Source: Pseudomonas canadensis
GTDB lineage: Bacteria > Pseudomonadota > Gammaproteobacteria > Pseudomonadales > Pseudomonadaceae
NCBI RefSeq assembly: GCF_000503215.1
Contig: NZ_AYTD01000017.1
Location: 124,001 to 188,000 of the forward strand
Direction of reading: 5' to 3'
DNA length: 64,000 nucleotides
Part shown: positions 32,553-41,468 of the stretch, piece after piece
Position numbering within the stretch: position 1 is the stretch's first letter
How the letters are laid out: each line of letters opens with the position of its first letter
Translations under genes and position numbers: made by a program
The notes under the pieces: generated by a model
Told to the model about the DNA's origin: nothing
Seen by the model: only the letters and a program-made list of their open reading frames with translations
Database searches by the model: none

Positions 32553-34256
32553 ATGTCCCAAGAATACGATTACATCATTGTGGGGGCCGGCTCCGCCGGT
32601 AACACCCTGGCGACCCGTCTGACCGAAGACGAAGGCGTCACCGTCCTGCTGCTGGAAGCCGGCGGCCCGGACTACCGTCTCGACTTCCGTACCCAGATGC
32701 CAGCCGCCCTGGCCTTCCCACTGCAAGGCCGCCGCTACAACTGGGCGTACGAGACCGATCCAGAGCCACACATGGACGGCCGTCGCATGGAGTGCGGTCG
32801 CGGCAAGGGCCTCGGCGGCTCTTCGCTGATCAACGGCATGTGCTACATCCGTGGCAACGCCATGGATTACGACAACTGGGCGAAATTGCCAGGCCTGGAA
32901 AACTGGACCTACCTCGACTGCCTGCCCTATTTCCGCAAGGCCGAAACCCGCGACATCGGCCCGAACGACTGGCACGGTGGCGATGGCCCGGTCAGCGTGA
33001 CCACGCCGAAAGCCGGCAATAACCCACTGTTCCACGCCATGGTCGAAGCCGGCGTGCAGGCCGGTTACCCGCGTACCGAAGACTTGAACGGCTACCAGCA
33101 AGAAGGCTTCGGTCCGATGGACCGTACCGTCACGCCGAACGGCCGTCGCGCCAGCACCGCACGCGGTTACCTAGATACCGCCAAGAAGCGCTCCACGCTG
33201 ACCATCGTCACCCACGCCCTTACCGACAAGGTGTTGTTCGAAGGCAAGCGTGCCGTTGGCGTGCGTTACCTGATCGGCGCTGCCGAAGAGCGCGTTGAAG
33301 CCCGTGCGCGCAAAGAAGTGCTGGTGTGCAGCGGCGCAATCGCTTCGCCGCAGCTGCTGCAACGCTCCGGTGTCGGTCCGGCCAAGCTGCTGGAAAGCCT
33401 GGACATCCCGGTAGTACACGACCTGCCAGGCGTCGGCGAAAACCTGCAGGACCACCTTGAGCTATACCTGCAATATGCGTGCACTCAGCCCGTGTCGCTG
33501 TACCCGTCGCTGCTCTGGTACAACCAGCCGGCGATCGGCGCCGAGTGGCTGTTCAACGGCACCGGCATTGGCGCCAGCAACCAGTTCGAAGCGGGCGGTT
33601 TCATCCGTACCCGTGAAGAATTCGAATGGCCGAACATCCAGTACCACTTCCTGCCGGTGGCGATTAACTACAACGGCAGCAACGGTGTGAAAGAGCACGG
33701 TTTCCAGGCGCACATGGGCTCCATGCGTTCCCCAAGCCGTGGTCGCGTGCAATTGAAGTCGAAGAACCCACGGGACTACCCGAGCATCCTCTTCAACTAC
33801 ATGGCCACCGAGCAGGACTGGCAGGAATTCCGCGACGGCATCCGCCTGACCCGTGAAATCATGCAGCAGCCGGCACTCGACCAGTACCGTGGCCGCGAGA
33901 TCAGCCCCGGCATTGACGTGCAAACCGATGAGCAGCTCGACAAGTTCATCCGCGAGCACGCCGAGACTGCGTTCCACCCGTCCTGCTCGTGCAAGATGGG
34001 CACCGATGAGATGGCCGTAGTGGACGGCGAAGGCCGCGTGCATGGCATGCAGGGCCTACGCGTTGTGGATGCGTCGATCATGCCGATCATCACCACCGGT
34101 AACCTGAACGCGCCGACGATCATGATCGCCGAGAAAATCGCCGACAAGATCCGTGGCCGCCAGCCGCTGCCGCGCAGCACCGCCGACTACTACGTGGCGG
34201 GCGATGCGCCGGTGCGTGGCAAGCCGATGCGTGAAGTGGGCCCTTCGGCGCAATAA
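32553..34256 (+). CDS. betA: Choline dehydrogenase BetA (GMC oxidoreductase)
   Basis: The 567-aa FAD enzyme oxidises choline to betaine aldehyde. The FAD motif VGAGSAGNTLATRL is N-terminal, the GMC signatures GRGKGLGGSSLINGMCYIRG and GAIASPQLLQRSGVGP are present, and the catalytic histidine region is ETAFHPSCSCKMG. I chose the ATG at 32553 because AGAGGG lies 8 bases upstream; a GTG at 32544 is the alternative. It completes the betIBA operon. Confidence 0.96.
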   Translation: MSQEYDYIIVGAGSAGNTLATRLTEDEGVTVLLLEAGGPDYRLDFRTQMPAALAFPLQGRRYNWAYETDPEPHMDGRRMECGRGKGLGGSSLINGMCYIRGNAMDYDNWAKLPGLENWTYLDCLPYFRKAETRDIGPNDWHGGDGPVSVTTPKAGNNPLFHAMVEAGVQAGYPRTEDLNGYQQEGFGPMDRTVTPNGRRASTARGYLDTAKKRSTLTIVTHALTDKVLFEGKRAVGVRYLIGAAEERVEARARKEVLVCSGAIASPQLLQRSGVGPAKLLESLDIPVVHDLPGVGENLQDHLELYLQYACTQPVSLYPSLLWYNQPAIGAEWLFNGTGIGASNQFEAGGFIRTREEFEWPNIQYHFLPVAINYNGSNGVKEHGFQAHMGSMRSPSRGRVQLKSKNPRDYPSILFNYMATEQDWQEFRDGIRLTREIMQQPALDQYRGREISPGIDVQTDEQLDKFIREHAETAFHPSCSCKMGTDEMAVVDGEGRVHGMQGLRVVDASIMPIITTGNLNAPTIMIAEKIADKIRGRQPLPRSTADYYVAGDAPVRGKPMREVGPSAQ

Positions 34257-34290
34257 CGCTGAACCTTGTGGCCAACAGGCTTTGTGTGTG

Positions 34291-34406
34291 TGTGGTCAGC
34301 GGGCTTGCCCCGCGCTGGGCTGCGCAGCGGCCCCAAAAATCTTGGGAGCGCTTCGCACTCCAGCGCGGGGCAAGCCCGCTCACCACAAAAAGCCTGCTCA
34401 CCACAA
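34291..34406. repeat. Long palindromic repeat, TGGTGAGCGGGCTTGCCCCGCG family (copy 3)
   Basis: The left arm TGTGGTCAGCGGGCTTGCCC pairs with GGGGCAAGCCCGCTCACCAC. The core CTGCGCAGCGGCCCCAAAAA and CTTGGGAGCGCTTCGCACTC is nearly identical to copy 1. An extra partial arm (AGCCTGCTCACCACAA) follows, as in copy 1. It lies after betA. Confidence 0.9.
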
Positions 34407-34507
34407 TAAGCTCAAGCTACACAAATGGTTGCCTTTCCTTGATCAGCTCCCAGCCCAGGCCTACTCTGTTTGCCTGCCCGCGACGAGCCGCCCACAAGGA
34501 AGGCCCC

Positions 34508-35950
34508 ATGTTCGACCACCACGCCACACTCAAAAAACACTTCACAGCCCTGCGCACGCGCGCCGAATTCTTCTCGCTTCGCTACGTACGCGAGTCCGGC
34601 CAATACCTGGCCGTACGCAAAAACGTCGCTGAACCACCGCACCTGAACCACGACGAAGGCGCCATGCTCACCGTGCGTCTCAACGGTGTGGAAGCCTACG
34701 CGGCGACCAACGATCTATCCCTGCCTGGCCTGCAAGCCGCCCTTGAGCGTGCCGAACAGCAAGCCCGGTTGATCAAACCCCACGCCCTGCTCGACCTGCG
34801 TGACCAGCATGTCTCCAGCGATGTGGCGGACTACCTGTCCCCCGAACTCAATCAGCCTTTCCCGTCCCTGAGCGACTGCTACCAATTGCTGGGCGACGAA
34901 TCCGCCGCTGTGCCCAAGGACGAGCGCCTGGTGAGCTGGGAAGTCAGCCTCGGCCTGACACACGTCGAGCAGATCTACCTCAACAACGCCGGCGCCGAGC
35001 TGCGCCAAGCCCAGCGCTTCGTGTTCCCCGGCGTCAATGTCACGGCCTACGATGGCAACGACAGCCAGAGCCGCACCCTGGGCGGCAGCAACTTCGGCCA
35101 GCAAGGTGGCTTTGATGTGATCAGCCGCTTCGGCCTGGTCGGCGCAGCGCCACGCATTGCCGACGAAGCCCTGCAACTGCTGCTCGCGCCCAACACCCCC
35201 AACGGCCCGCGCGACCTGTTGCTGATGCCTGACCAGATGATCCTGCAGATCCACGAATCCATCGGCCACCCGCTGGAGCTGGACCGCATCCTGGGTGACG
35301 AGCGCAATTACGCCGGCACCAGTTTTGTGAAGGCCAGCGACTTCGGCCATCTGCACTATGGCTCCAAGTTGCTCAACGTCACGTTCGACCCGGACATCCC
35401 AGAGCAACTCGCCAGCTACAGTCATGACGACGACGGCACGCCCGCCAGCAAGCAGTTTCTGATCCGCGAAGGGTTGCTGCTCAAACCGCTGGGCGGTGCG
35501 CTGTCGCAATTCCGTTCGGGTATGAGCGGCGTGGCCAATAGCCGGGCCAGCAGTTGGAACCGTGCGCCCATCGACCGCATGGCCAACCTGAACATCGAAG
35601 CGGGCGACAAGAGCCTGGCACAACTGATCGGCGGTATTGAAAGCGGCATCCTGATGTCGACCAACCGCTCATGGTCCATCGACGATGCGCGCAACAAATT
35701 CCAGTTCGGCTGCGAATGGGGTCAATTGATCGAGAACGGCGAGCTGAAAGGTGTGGTGAAGAACCCTAACTACCGCGCCATTTCTGCCAACTTCTGGCGC
35801 AACCTCAGCGCGGTCGGTGACGCCAGCACCTTCAAGGTCCTGGGCACGCCGAACTGCGGCAAAGGCGAACCCAATCAGGTGATCCGCGTCGGCCATGCGT
35901 CGCCGGCCTGCGTATTCAGTGATGTCGACGTATTTGGGGGAGACGCCTGA
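34508..35950 (+). CDS. TldD-like metalloprotease subunit
   Basis: The 480-aa protein carries the TldD zinc motif HESIGH (His249, Glu250, His254) in MILQIHESIGHPLELDRILG, and a C-terminal NCGKG (third-ligand region). The HESxGHPxExDR form differs from E. coli TldD (HEAIGHGLEGD) and fits a second subfamily. TldD/TldE heterodimers digest unfolded peptides and mature some RiPPs (known). I chose the ATG at 34508 with AAGGA upstream. No RiPP precursor is visible nearby. It overlaps tldE by one base. Confidence 0.85.
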   Translation: MFDHHATLKKHFTALRTRAEFFSLRYVRESGQYLAVRKNVAEPPHLNHDEGAMLTVRLNGVEAYAATNDLSLPGLQAALERAEQQARLIKPHALLDLRDQHVSSDVADYLSPELNQPFPSLSDCYQLLGDESAAVPKDERLVSWEVSLGLTHVEQIYLNNAGAELRQAQRFVFPGVNVTAYDGNDSQSRTLGGSNFGQQGGFDVISRFGLVGAAPRIADEALQLLLAPNTPNGPRDLLLMPDQMILQIHESIGHPLELDRILGDERNYAGTSFVKASDFGHLHYGSKLLNVTFDPDIPEQLASYSHDDDGTPASKQFLIREGLLLKPLGGALSQFRSGMSGVANSRASSWNRAPIDRMANLNIEAGDKSLAQLIGGIESGILMSTNRSWSIDDARNKFQFGCEWGQLIENGELKGVVKNPNYRAISANFWRNLSAVGDASTFKVLGTPNCGKGEPNQVIRVGHASPACVFSDVDVFGGDA

Positions 35951-37266
35951 TGAACAACTTCAAGGCATTGGTGGAGTGGCTCAAACACGCCATCACCGAC
36001 AATGAACAATTCCACCTCGGCTATGCGGATGAAGCGTCCGAATTCGTGCGCTTCAATCACGCCAAGGTGCGCCAGGCGGGCCAGGTGCAACAGGCCAGCC
36101 TCAACCTGAAACTGATCAACGATGGCCGCCACGCCGACCTCGGCATCACCCTTGCCGGCGAGCCCGAGCTGGACCGCCAGCGTTTGGCCGATGGCCTGCA
36201 ACAGTTGCGCGAAACCCTGCCGCTGCTGCCACAAGACCCGTACCTGCTGCTGAACCACAACGCCTGGCAAAGCAACAACGAACAAACTCGCCCGCTGCCG
36301 GAACTGGCCCAGGTACTGGAAGACATCAGCCGGGCCGCCCAAGGCGTGGACCTGGTCGGCTTTTATGCGTCCGGCCCCATCAGCCGGGGCTTTGCCAGTT
36401 CATCGGGCGCCTTCGGCTGGCACCAGGCCAATAGCTTCAACTTCGACTTCAGTCTGTTCCACGCCAATGGCGAAGCGGTAAAGGCCAGCTACGCCGGGCA
36501 CACTTGGGACAGCGCCGAGTTTGCCGCGCGCTTCCAGCAGGCCCGCGAGCAGCTTGAGTTCCTCGGCCGTCCACTGCACAAGCTGGCCCCCGGACACTAT
36601 CGCGCCTACTTCGCCCCGGCGGCGATTGAAGAAATCATCAGCATCATCACCTGGGGCGGGTTTTCCGCCCAAGCCATCGCCAGCAAGGGCAGTTCGCTGC
36701 AAAAGCTGTATGCCGGCGAACAGTCCCTGAGCCCGCTGGTGACAGTAGCGGAACAGATCAGCGGCTCCCTGAGCCAGGCGTTTTCCACCGAAGGTTACCC
36801 GCGCGGCGACGTCACGCTGATCAAGGCGGGGAAAGCCGACGGCCAATTGATCAACTCGCGCAGCGCGGCTGAATATGGTTTGAGCACTAACGGCGCAAGC
36901 AGCGATGAATCGCCCAGCGCATTGCAAATGGCGGCGGGCAGCCTGGCCCAGGCCGATATCCTCAAGCAGTTGGGCACCGGGTTGTACATCAGCAACCTGT
37001 GGTACCTGAACTATTCTGACCTGCCGGCGGCCCGCCTGACCGGCATGACGCGCTTCGCCACCTTCTGGGTGGAAGACGGCGAGATCAAGGCGCCGGTCAG
37101 CACCATGCGTTTTGATGACAGCGTCTACAACCTGCTCGGCGCGCAGTTGGAAGCCCTGACCGCTGATCGGGAACTGCTGCTGTCGGCCAGCACCTACAGC
37201 CAGCGCAACACCGCCTCAAATCTGCTGCCAGGGGCCTTGGTCAAACGCCTGACCTTAACCTTGTAA
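35950..37266 (+). CDS. TldE/PmbA-like partner subunit
   Basis: The 438-aa protein lacks a HExxxH motif, as TldE subunits do, and resembles PmbA (GFYASGPISRGFASSSGAFG, then GLYISNLWYLNYSDLPAARL). It is coupled to the TldD-like gene by TGATG, supporting a heterodimer. It probably has only a structural and substrate-gating role. Confidence 0.83.
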   Translation: MNNFKALVEWLKHAITDNEQFHLGYADEASEFVRFNHAKVRQAGQVQQASLNLKLINDGRHADLGITLAGEPELDRQRLADGLQQLRETLPLLPQDPYLLLNHNAWQSNNEQTRPLPELAQVLEDISRAAQGVDLVGFYASGPISRGFASSSGAFGWHQANSFNFDFSLFHANGEAVKASYAGHTWDSAEFAARFQQAREQLEFLGRPLHKLAPGHYRAYFAPAAIEEIISIITWGGFSAQAIASKGSSLQKLYAGEQSLSPLVTVAEQISGSLSQAFSTEGYPRGDVTLIKAGKADGQLINSRSAAEYGLSTNGASSDESPSALQMAAGSLAQADILKQLGTGLYISNLWYLNYSDLPAARLTGMTRFATFWVEDGEIKAPVSTMRFDDSVYNLLGAQLEALTADRELLLSASTYSQRNTASNLLPGALVKRLTLTL

Positions 37267-37278
37267 ATACAAAACCCT

Positions 37279-37306
37279 TGTGGGAGCGAGCAAGCCCGCT
37301 CCCACA
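37279..37306. repeat. Single palindromic REP, GTGGGAGCG family
   Basis: TGTGGGAGCG-AGCAAGCC-CGCTCCCACA is a perfect hairpin 12 bp after the tldE stop. Its loop is the inverse of the one at 13463-13490, so it is the same element in the other orientation. It may end the tldDE transcript. Confidence 0.85.
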
Positions 37307-37490
37307 CTGTCTTGCGGTTACTTCCGACACCTCGACTCAATCCTTCCTACCGTCAAATCCCATCTCACGCTTGCTCCAGCGTGCTCAGTTGTCGCGCTTA
37401 AAAAACCTCGTTATAAGGGTTAGTGGCATCCCGCCACCCTCACCCACGAGAGCACGACCTTGCCCGGGAAGGGCAAGCTGGAGCGTTGAC

Positions 37491-38339
37491 ATGAACCATG
37501 GAAGTTTTGTCATTGAAAAGCTGTTCAAGCACTACAACGTTCATGTTGAGCAACTAGGAAACGATTCGCAAAAGAAGACCGTCTTGATGGTCAACGGCGC
37601 GCTGTCCACTACGCGCTCCTTCGCTCGCACCAGCAAATGCCTGGCCGAGCACTTCAATGTGTTGCTGTTCGACCTGCCGTTCTCCGGCTATTCCCGCGAA
37701 CACAACACTGACCTTGACCTGGTGACCAAGGACGACGAGGTGCAGATGCTGCGCGCCCTGGTCGAGCGCTTCCAGGTCAACCATCTGGTGTCGGCCTCCT
37801 GGGGCGGCATCTCCACGTTGCTGACCCTGGCGCACAACCCACCCTCCATCGAAAGCTCAGTGGTGATGGCCCTCGCGCCCAACCTCAACCAAGCCATGCT
37901 CGACTATGTGGAACGTGTACGCGTATTGATCGAAGCGGACGACAAGTCCGCCGTCGGCCACTTGCTCAATGAAACCGTGGGCAAGTATTTGTCGCCCCGG
38001 CTCAAGCGCAACAACCACCGGCACTTGTCGACCATGGCCACCACCGAATACCGCCAGGCGCGTTTTCATATCCACCAAGTGTTGGCCTTGGGCGATGGCA
38101 ACTACCTGCCGGCACTGCGGCAGATTGAAACGCCGGTGCACTTCCTCAACGGCGCCCTGGACGAATACACCCCCGCCGCCGAGGCCCAGTTGTTCAAGCA
38201 ATACGTGGGGCGCAGCAGTTTTGCTGTGGCCGAACATACTGGCCACTTGCTCGACCTTGAATCCAACGAAGCCGCCGTGGCGGTGCACCGTGAACTGCTG
38301 GATTTCCTGGTGGGAAAACGCGCGACGAATGGCGCATAA
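37491..38339 (+). CDS. RhlA-like HAA synthase / PhaG-family acyltransferase
   Basis: The 282-aa alpha/beta hydrolase closely resembles RhlA, which makes the HAA lipid part of rhamnolipids from 3-hydroxyacyl-ACP/CoA. Shared stretches are CLAEHFNVLLFDLPF, NHLVSASWGGISTLL, LLNETVGKYLSPRLK and ARFHIHQVLAL. Likely nucleophile is Ser103 in SASWGG; acid and base lie in NGALDEYT and EHTGHLLDLES. PhaG is the other close homologue. I chose the ATG at 37491 with GGAG 7 bases upstream. No rhlB or rhlC is nearby; a DHA2 exporter gene follows 37 bp downstream. Confidence 0.8.
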   Translation: MNHGSFVIEKLFKHYNVHVEQLGNDSQKKTVLMVNGALSTTRSFARTSKCLAEHFNVLLFDLPFSGYSREHNTDLDLVTKDDEVQMLRALVERFQVNHLVSASWGGISTLLTLAHNPPSIESSVVMALAPNLNQAMLDYVERVRVLIEADDKSAVGHLLNETVGKYLSPRLKRNNHRHLSTMATTEYRQARFHIHQVLALGDGNYLPALRQIETPVHFLNGALDEYTPAAEAQLFKQYVGRSSFAVAEHTGHLLDLESNEAAVAVHRELLDFLVGKRATNGA

Positions 38340-38376
38340 TCGCCAACACATAGCCTGCTAACCAAAAAGGGTTTCC

Positions 38377-39804
38377 ATGCCGAACCGCGTCCCGCTCGAT
38401 GCCAAGACCGCCCGCTGGCTCCCCTGGGTGGTCGCGATTGCCTTCTTCATGCAGTCGCTGGACGGGACGATCCTCAACACGGCATTACCGGCCATGGCCC
38501 GGGACCTCGCGGAAAACCCGCTGCGCATGCAAGGGGTGGTGATCGCCTACATGCTCACCGTCGCCTTGCTGATCCCGGCCTCGGGCTGGATCGCCGACCG
38601 CTTCGGCACCAAGAAAATCTTCTTCGGCGCAATCATGCTGTTCAGCATTGGCTCACTGCTGTGCGCGCTGTCCAGCAGCTTGACCATGCTGGTGGGCGCT
38701 CGGGTGATCCAAGGCCTGGGCGGTGCGCTGATGCTGCCCGTGGGCCGGCTGGTGGTGTTGCGTGCGTATCCGCGCTCCGAACTGGTGCGCATCATGGGCT
38801 TCATCACCATTCCCGGTTTGCTCGGCCCGTTGCTCGGCCCGACCATGGGCGGCTGGATGGTGCAATACCTGACGTGGCACTGGATCTTCCTGATCAACCT
38901 GCCGGTGGGCATGATCGGCTGCTACGCCGTGTGGAAATTCATCCCCGACCTGCGTGGCAGTGAACGCACGCGCTTCGACGGGATCGGCTTCCTGCTGTTT
39001 GGCGCCGCGATGGTGTTGATCACCATCGCCATGGAAGGCCTGGGCGAGCTGCACTTGCCGCACCTGCGGGTGATGTTGCTGCTGTTCGGCGGCCTCGCGT
39101 GCCTGGCGGCATATTGGCTGCGCGCCGGGCATATCGATAACCCACTGTTCTCGCCGGTGTTGTTCAAGACCCGCACCTTTGCCGTGGGCATCCTCGGCAA
39201 CCTGTTCGCGCGGCTGGGCAGCGGCGCCCTGCCGTTCCTGGTGCCGCTGCTGTTGCAAGTGGCGCTGGGGTATTCACCGTCGGAAGCCGGCATGAGCATG
39301 CTGCCCCTGGCGGCGGCGGCGATGTTTGCCAAGTCCGTGGCACGCCCGCTGATCGAACGCTTGGGCTACCGCATCGTGCTGACTGGCAACACCCTGGCGC
39401 TGGGCATCATGCTGGCGAGCATGGGATTGGTCACGGAACACACGCCCTACCCGCTGCTACTGGGCATGCTGGCGGTATTGGGAGCGATCAACTCGCTGCA
39501 ATTCACCGCGATGAACACCGTCACCCTGATCGACCTCGATGACGCCCAGGCCAGCAGCGGCAACAGTTTGCTGTCGGTGGTGGCGCAGTTGTCGTTGAGC
39601 CTCGGGGTCGCCTGCGCCGGTGCACTGCTCGGCGGATTTACCGCTGAAACCGGCAATGACGGCGTGAGCACGGTCCTCGGCGCGTTCCAACTGACCTTCC
39701 TCACGGTGGGCATCATGGCGATGCTGGCGGCGGCGATCTTCCTGCAACTGTCGCCAAAAGACGGCAAGCGTGCAGCCAGTCCCGAGCAGCATATCGAGCA
39801 TTAA
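38377..39804 (+). CDS. DHA2-family MFS exporter (MdtD/EmrB-like)
   Basis: The 475-aa membrane protein has 14 likely TM segments and the MFS motifs SGWIADRFGTKKI and GARVIQGLGGALMLPVGRLV, plus the DHA motif LDGTILNTALPAMA in TM1. It resembles the MdtD multidrug transporter. It lies 37 bp after the RhlA-like gene on the same strand, so it could export its product (inference). Rhamnolipid loci of other bacteria also pair RhlA with an MFS exporter. Confidence 0.85.
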   Translation: MPNRVPLDAKTARWLPWVVAIAFFMQSLDGTILNTALPAMARDLAENPLRMQGVVIAYMLTVALLIPASGWIADRFGTKKIFFGAIMLFSIGSLLCALSSSLTMLVGARVIQGLGGALMLPVGRLVVLRAYPRSELVRIMGFITIPGLLGPLLGPTMGGWMVQYLTWHWIFLINLPVGMIGCYAVWKFIPDLRGSERTRFDGIGFLLFGAAMVLITIAMEGLGELHLPHLRVMLLLFGGLACLAAYWLRAGHIDNPLFSPVLFKTRTFAVGILGNLFARLGSGALPFLVPLLLQVALGYSPSEAGMSMLPLAAAAMFAKSVARPLIERLGYRIVLTGNTLALGIMLASMGLVTEHTPYPLLLGMLAVLGAINSLQFTAMNTVTLIDLDDAQASSGNSLLSVVAQLSLSLGVACAGALLGGFTAETGNDGVSTVLGAFQLTFLTVGIMAMLAAAIFLQLSPKDGKRAASPEQHIEH

Positions 39805-39886
39805 CAGGCTTCTCGTCTAGAACTTGCGGGGAAAATCCCACAGGGCTGGTACACTGCGCGACATTTTGTTTTGCAGAGCCAGTCCC

Positions 39887-41272
39887 GTGACTACCATCGC
39901 CACCGCTTTTAATACTTTGCCCCTGTCCGCCGCCATGCTGGCTAACCTCGACTCGCTGGGTTATGTCGAGATGACGCAGATCCAGGCGCAAAGCTTGCCG
40001 GTGATCCTCAAGGGGCTGGACCTGATTGCCCAGGCCAAGACTGGCAGCGGCAAGACCGCCGCCTTCGGCATCGGCCTGTTGAACCCGATCAACCCGCGCT
40101 ACTTCGGCTGCCAGGCCCTGGTGATGTGCCCGACCCGTGAGCTGGCCGACCAGGTCGCCAAGGAAATCCGCCGTCTGGCCCGTGCCGAAGACAACATCAA
40201 GGTGCTGACCCTGTGCGGCGGCGTGTCCCTTGGCCCGCAGATCGCTTCCTTGGAACACGGCGCCCACGTTATCGTCGGCACGCCAGGCCGTATCCAGCAG
40301 CACTTGCGCAAGGGCTCGCTGGTACTCGACGGCCTGAACACGCTGATCCTCGACGAAGCCGACCGCATGCTCGACATGGGTTTCTACGACGCCATCGAAG
40401 ACATCATCAGCAAGACCCCGCCGCGCCGCCAGACTCTGCTGTTCTCGGCCACCTACCCGGTGAGCATCAAGCAGTTGGCCTCCAAGTTCATGCGCGCGCC
40501 GCAGCAAGTGAAAGCCGAAGCGTTCCACTCCGATGACCAGATCGAGCAGCGTTTCTTCGAGATCTCGCCGGAAGAGCGCATGGACGCGGTGACCAAAGTC
40601 CTGGCGCATTTCCGCCCGGCCTCCTGCGTGGCGTTCTGCTTCACCAAGCAGCAAGTGCAGGAAACCGTGGATCACCTGACGTCCAAGGGTATTTCCGCCG
40701 TCGGCCTGCATGGCGACCTGGAACAGCGCGACCGTGACCAGGTGCTGGCGATGTTCGCCAACCGCAGTACCTCAGTGCTGGTCGCTACCGACGTTGCCGC
40801 CCGTGGTTTGGACATTGATTCGCTGGACATGGTGATCAACGTCGAATTGGCCCGCGACTCGGAAATCCACATCCACCGCGTCGGCCGTACCGGTCGCGCC
40901 GGTGAGACCGGGATTGCCATCAGCCTGGTCGCCCCGTCCGAAGCGCACCGCGCCCAGGCCATCGAGCAACTGCAGAAGTCGCCGTTGAACTGGGACCAAC
41001 TGGACAACCTCAAGCCGCAAAGCGGTGGTCCGTTGCTGCCACAGATGAGCACCCTGTGCATTGCGGCCGGGCGTAAAGACAAGGTTCGTCCAGGCGACAT
41101 CCTTGGCGCACTGACCGGTGAAGCGGGCATCCCGGGTGCCCAGGTCGGCAAGATCGCGATCTTTGATTTCCAGGCCTTCGTGGCCGTGGAGCGCGGGATC
41201 GCCAAGCAGGCATTGCAGCGCTTGAACGACGGCAAGATCAAGGGCCGCTCGTTGCGCGTACGAATTTTGTAA
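39887..41272 (+). CDS. dbpA: ATP-dependent RNA helicase DbpA
   Basis: The 461-aa DEAD-box helicase has the Q motif (MTQIQAQSLPVIL), Walker A AKTGSGKT, PTRELA, DEAD (ILDEADRML), SAT (LFSATYP), and motif VI HRVGRTGRAG. A C-terminal DbpA RNA-binding domain (KDKVRPGDILGALTGEAGIP) gives specificity for 23S rRNA hairpin 92. The start is GTG at 39887, needed to keep the conserved TAFNTLPL N-terminus. Confidence 0.92.
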   Translation: MTTIATAFNTLPLSAAMLANLDSLGYVEMTQIQAQSLPVILKGLDLIAQAKTGSGKTAAFGIGLLNPINPRYFGCQALVMCPTRELADQVAKEIRRLARAEDNIKVLTLCGGVSLGPQIASLEHGAHVIVGTPGRIQQHLRKGSLVLDGLNTLILDEADRMLDMGFYDAIEDIISKTPPRRQTLLFSATYPVSIKQLASKFMRAPQQVKAEAFHSDDQIEQRFFEISPEERMDAVTKVLAHFRPASCVAFCFTKQQVQETVDHLTSKGISAVGLHGDLEQRDRDQVLAMFANRSTSVLVATDVAARGLDIDSLDMVINVELARDSEIHIHRVGRTGRAGETGIAISLVAPSEAHRAQAIEQLQKSPLNWDQLDNLKPQSGGPLLPQMSTLCIAAGRKDKVRPGDILGALTGEAGIPGAQVGKIAIFDFQAFVAVERGIAKQALQRLNDGKIKGRSLRVRIL

Positions 41273-41298
41273 CACTCTCCAATCCAATGGAGACCCAT

Positions 41299-41426
41299 TG
41301 TGGGAGCGGACTTGCTGTGGTGAGCGGGCTTGCCCCGCGCTGGGTTGCGAAGCAGCCCCAAAATCTTGGGAGCGCTACGCACTCCAGCGCGGGGCAAGCC
41401 CGCTCACCACAACAGCCCTCTCCCAC
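41299..41426. repeat. Nested repeat: long palindrome (copy 4) inside a GTGGGAG REP
   Basis: The outer half-arms TTGTGGGAGCGGACTTGCT (41298-41316) and CCCTCTCCCACA (41415-41426) belong to the GTGGGAG family. Between them sits a complete TGGTGAGCGGGCTTGCCCCG element (41316-41412) with core GCGAAGCAGCCCCAAAATCT and CTTGGGAGCGCTACGCACTC. One repeat has inserted in the other. Confidence 0.85.
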
Positions 41427-41468
41427 ATTCAATTGCATTTCATATCAAGTTTTTGTGAGGACACTGCT

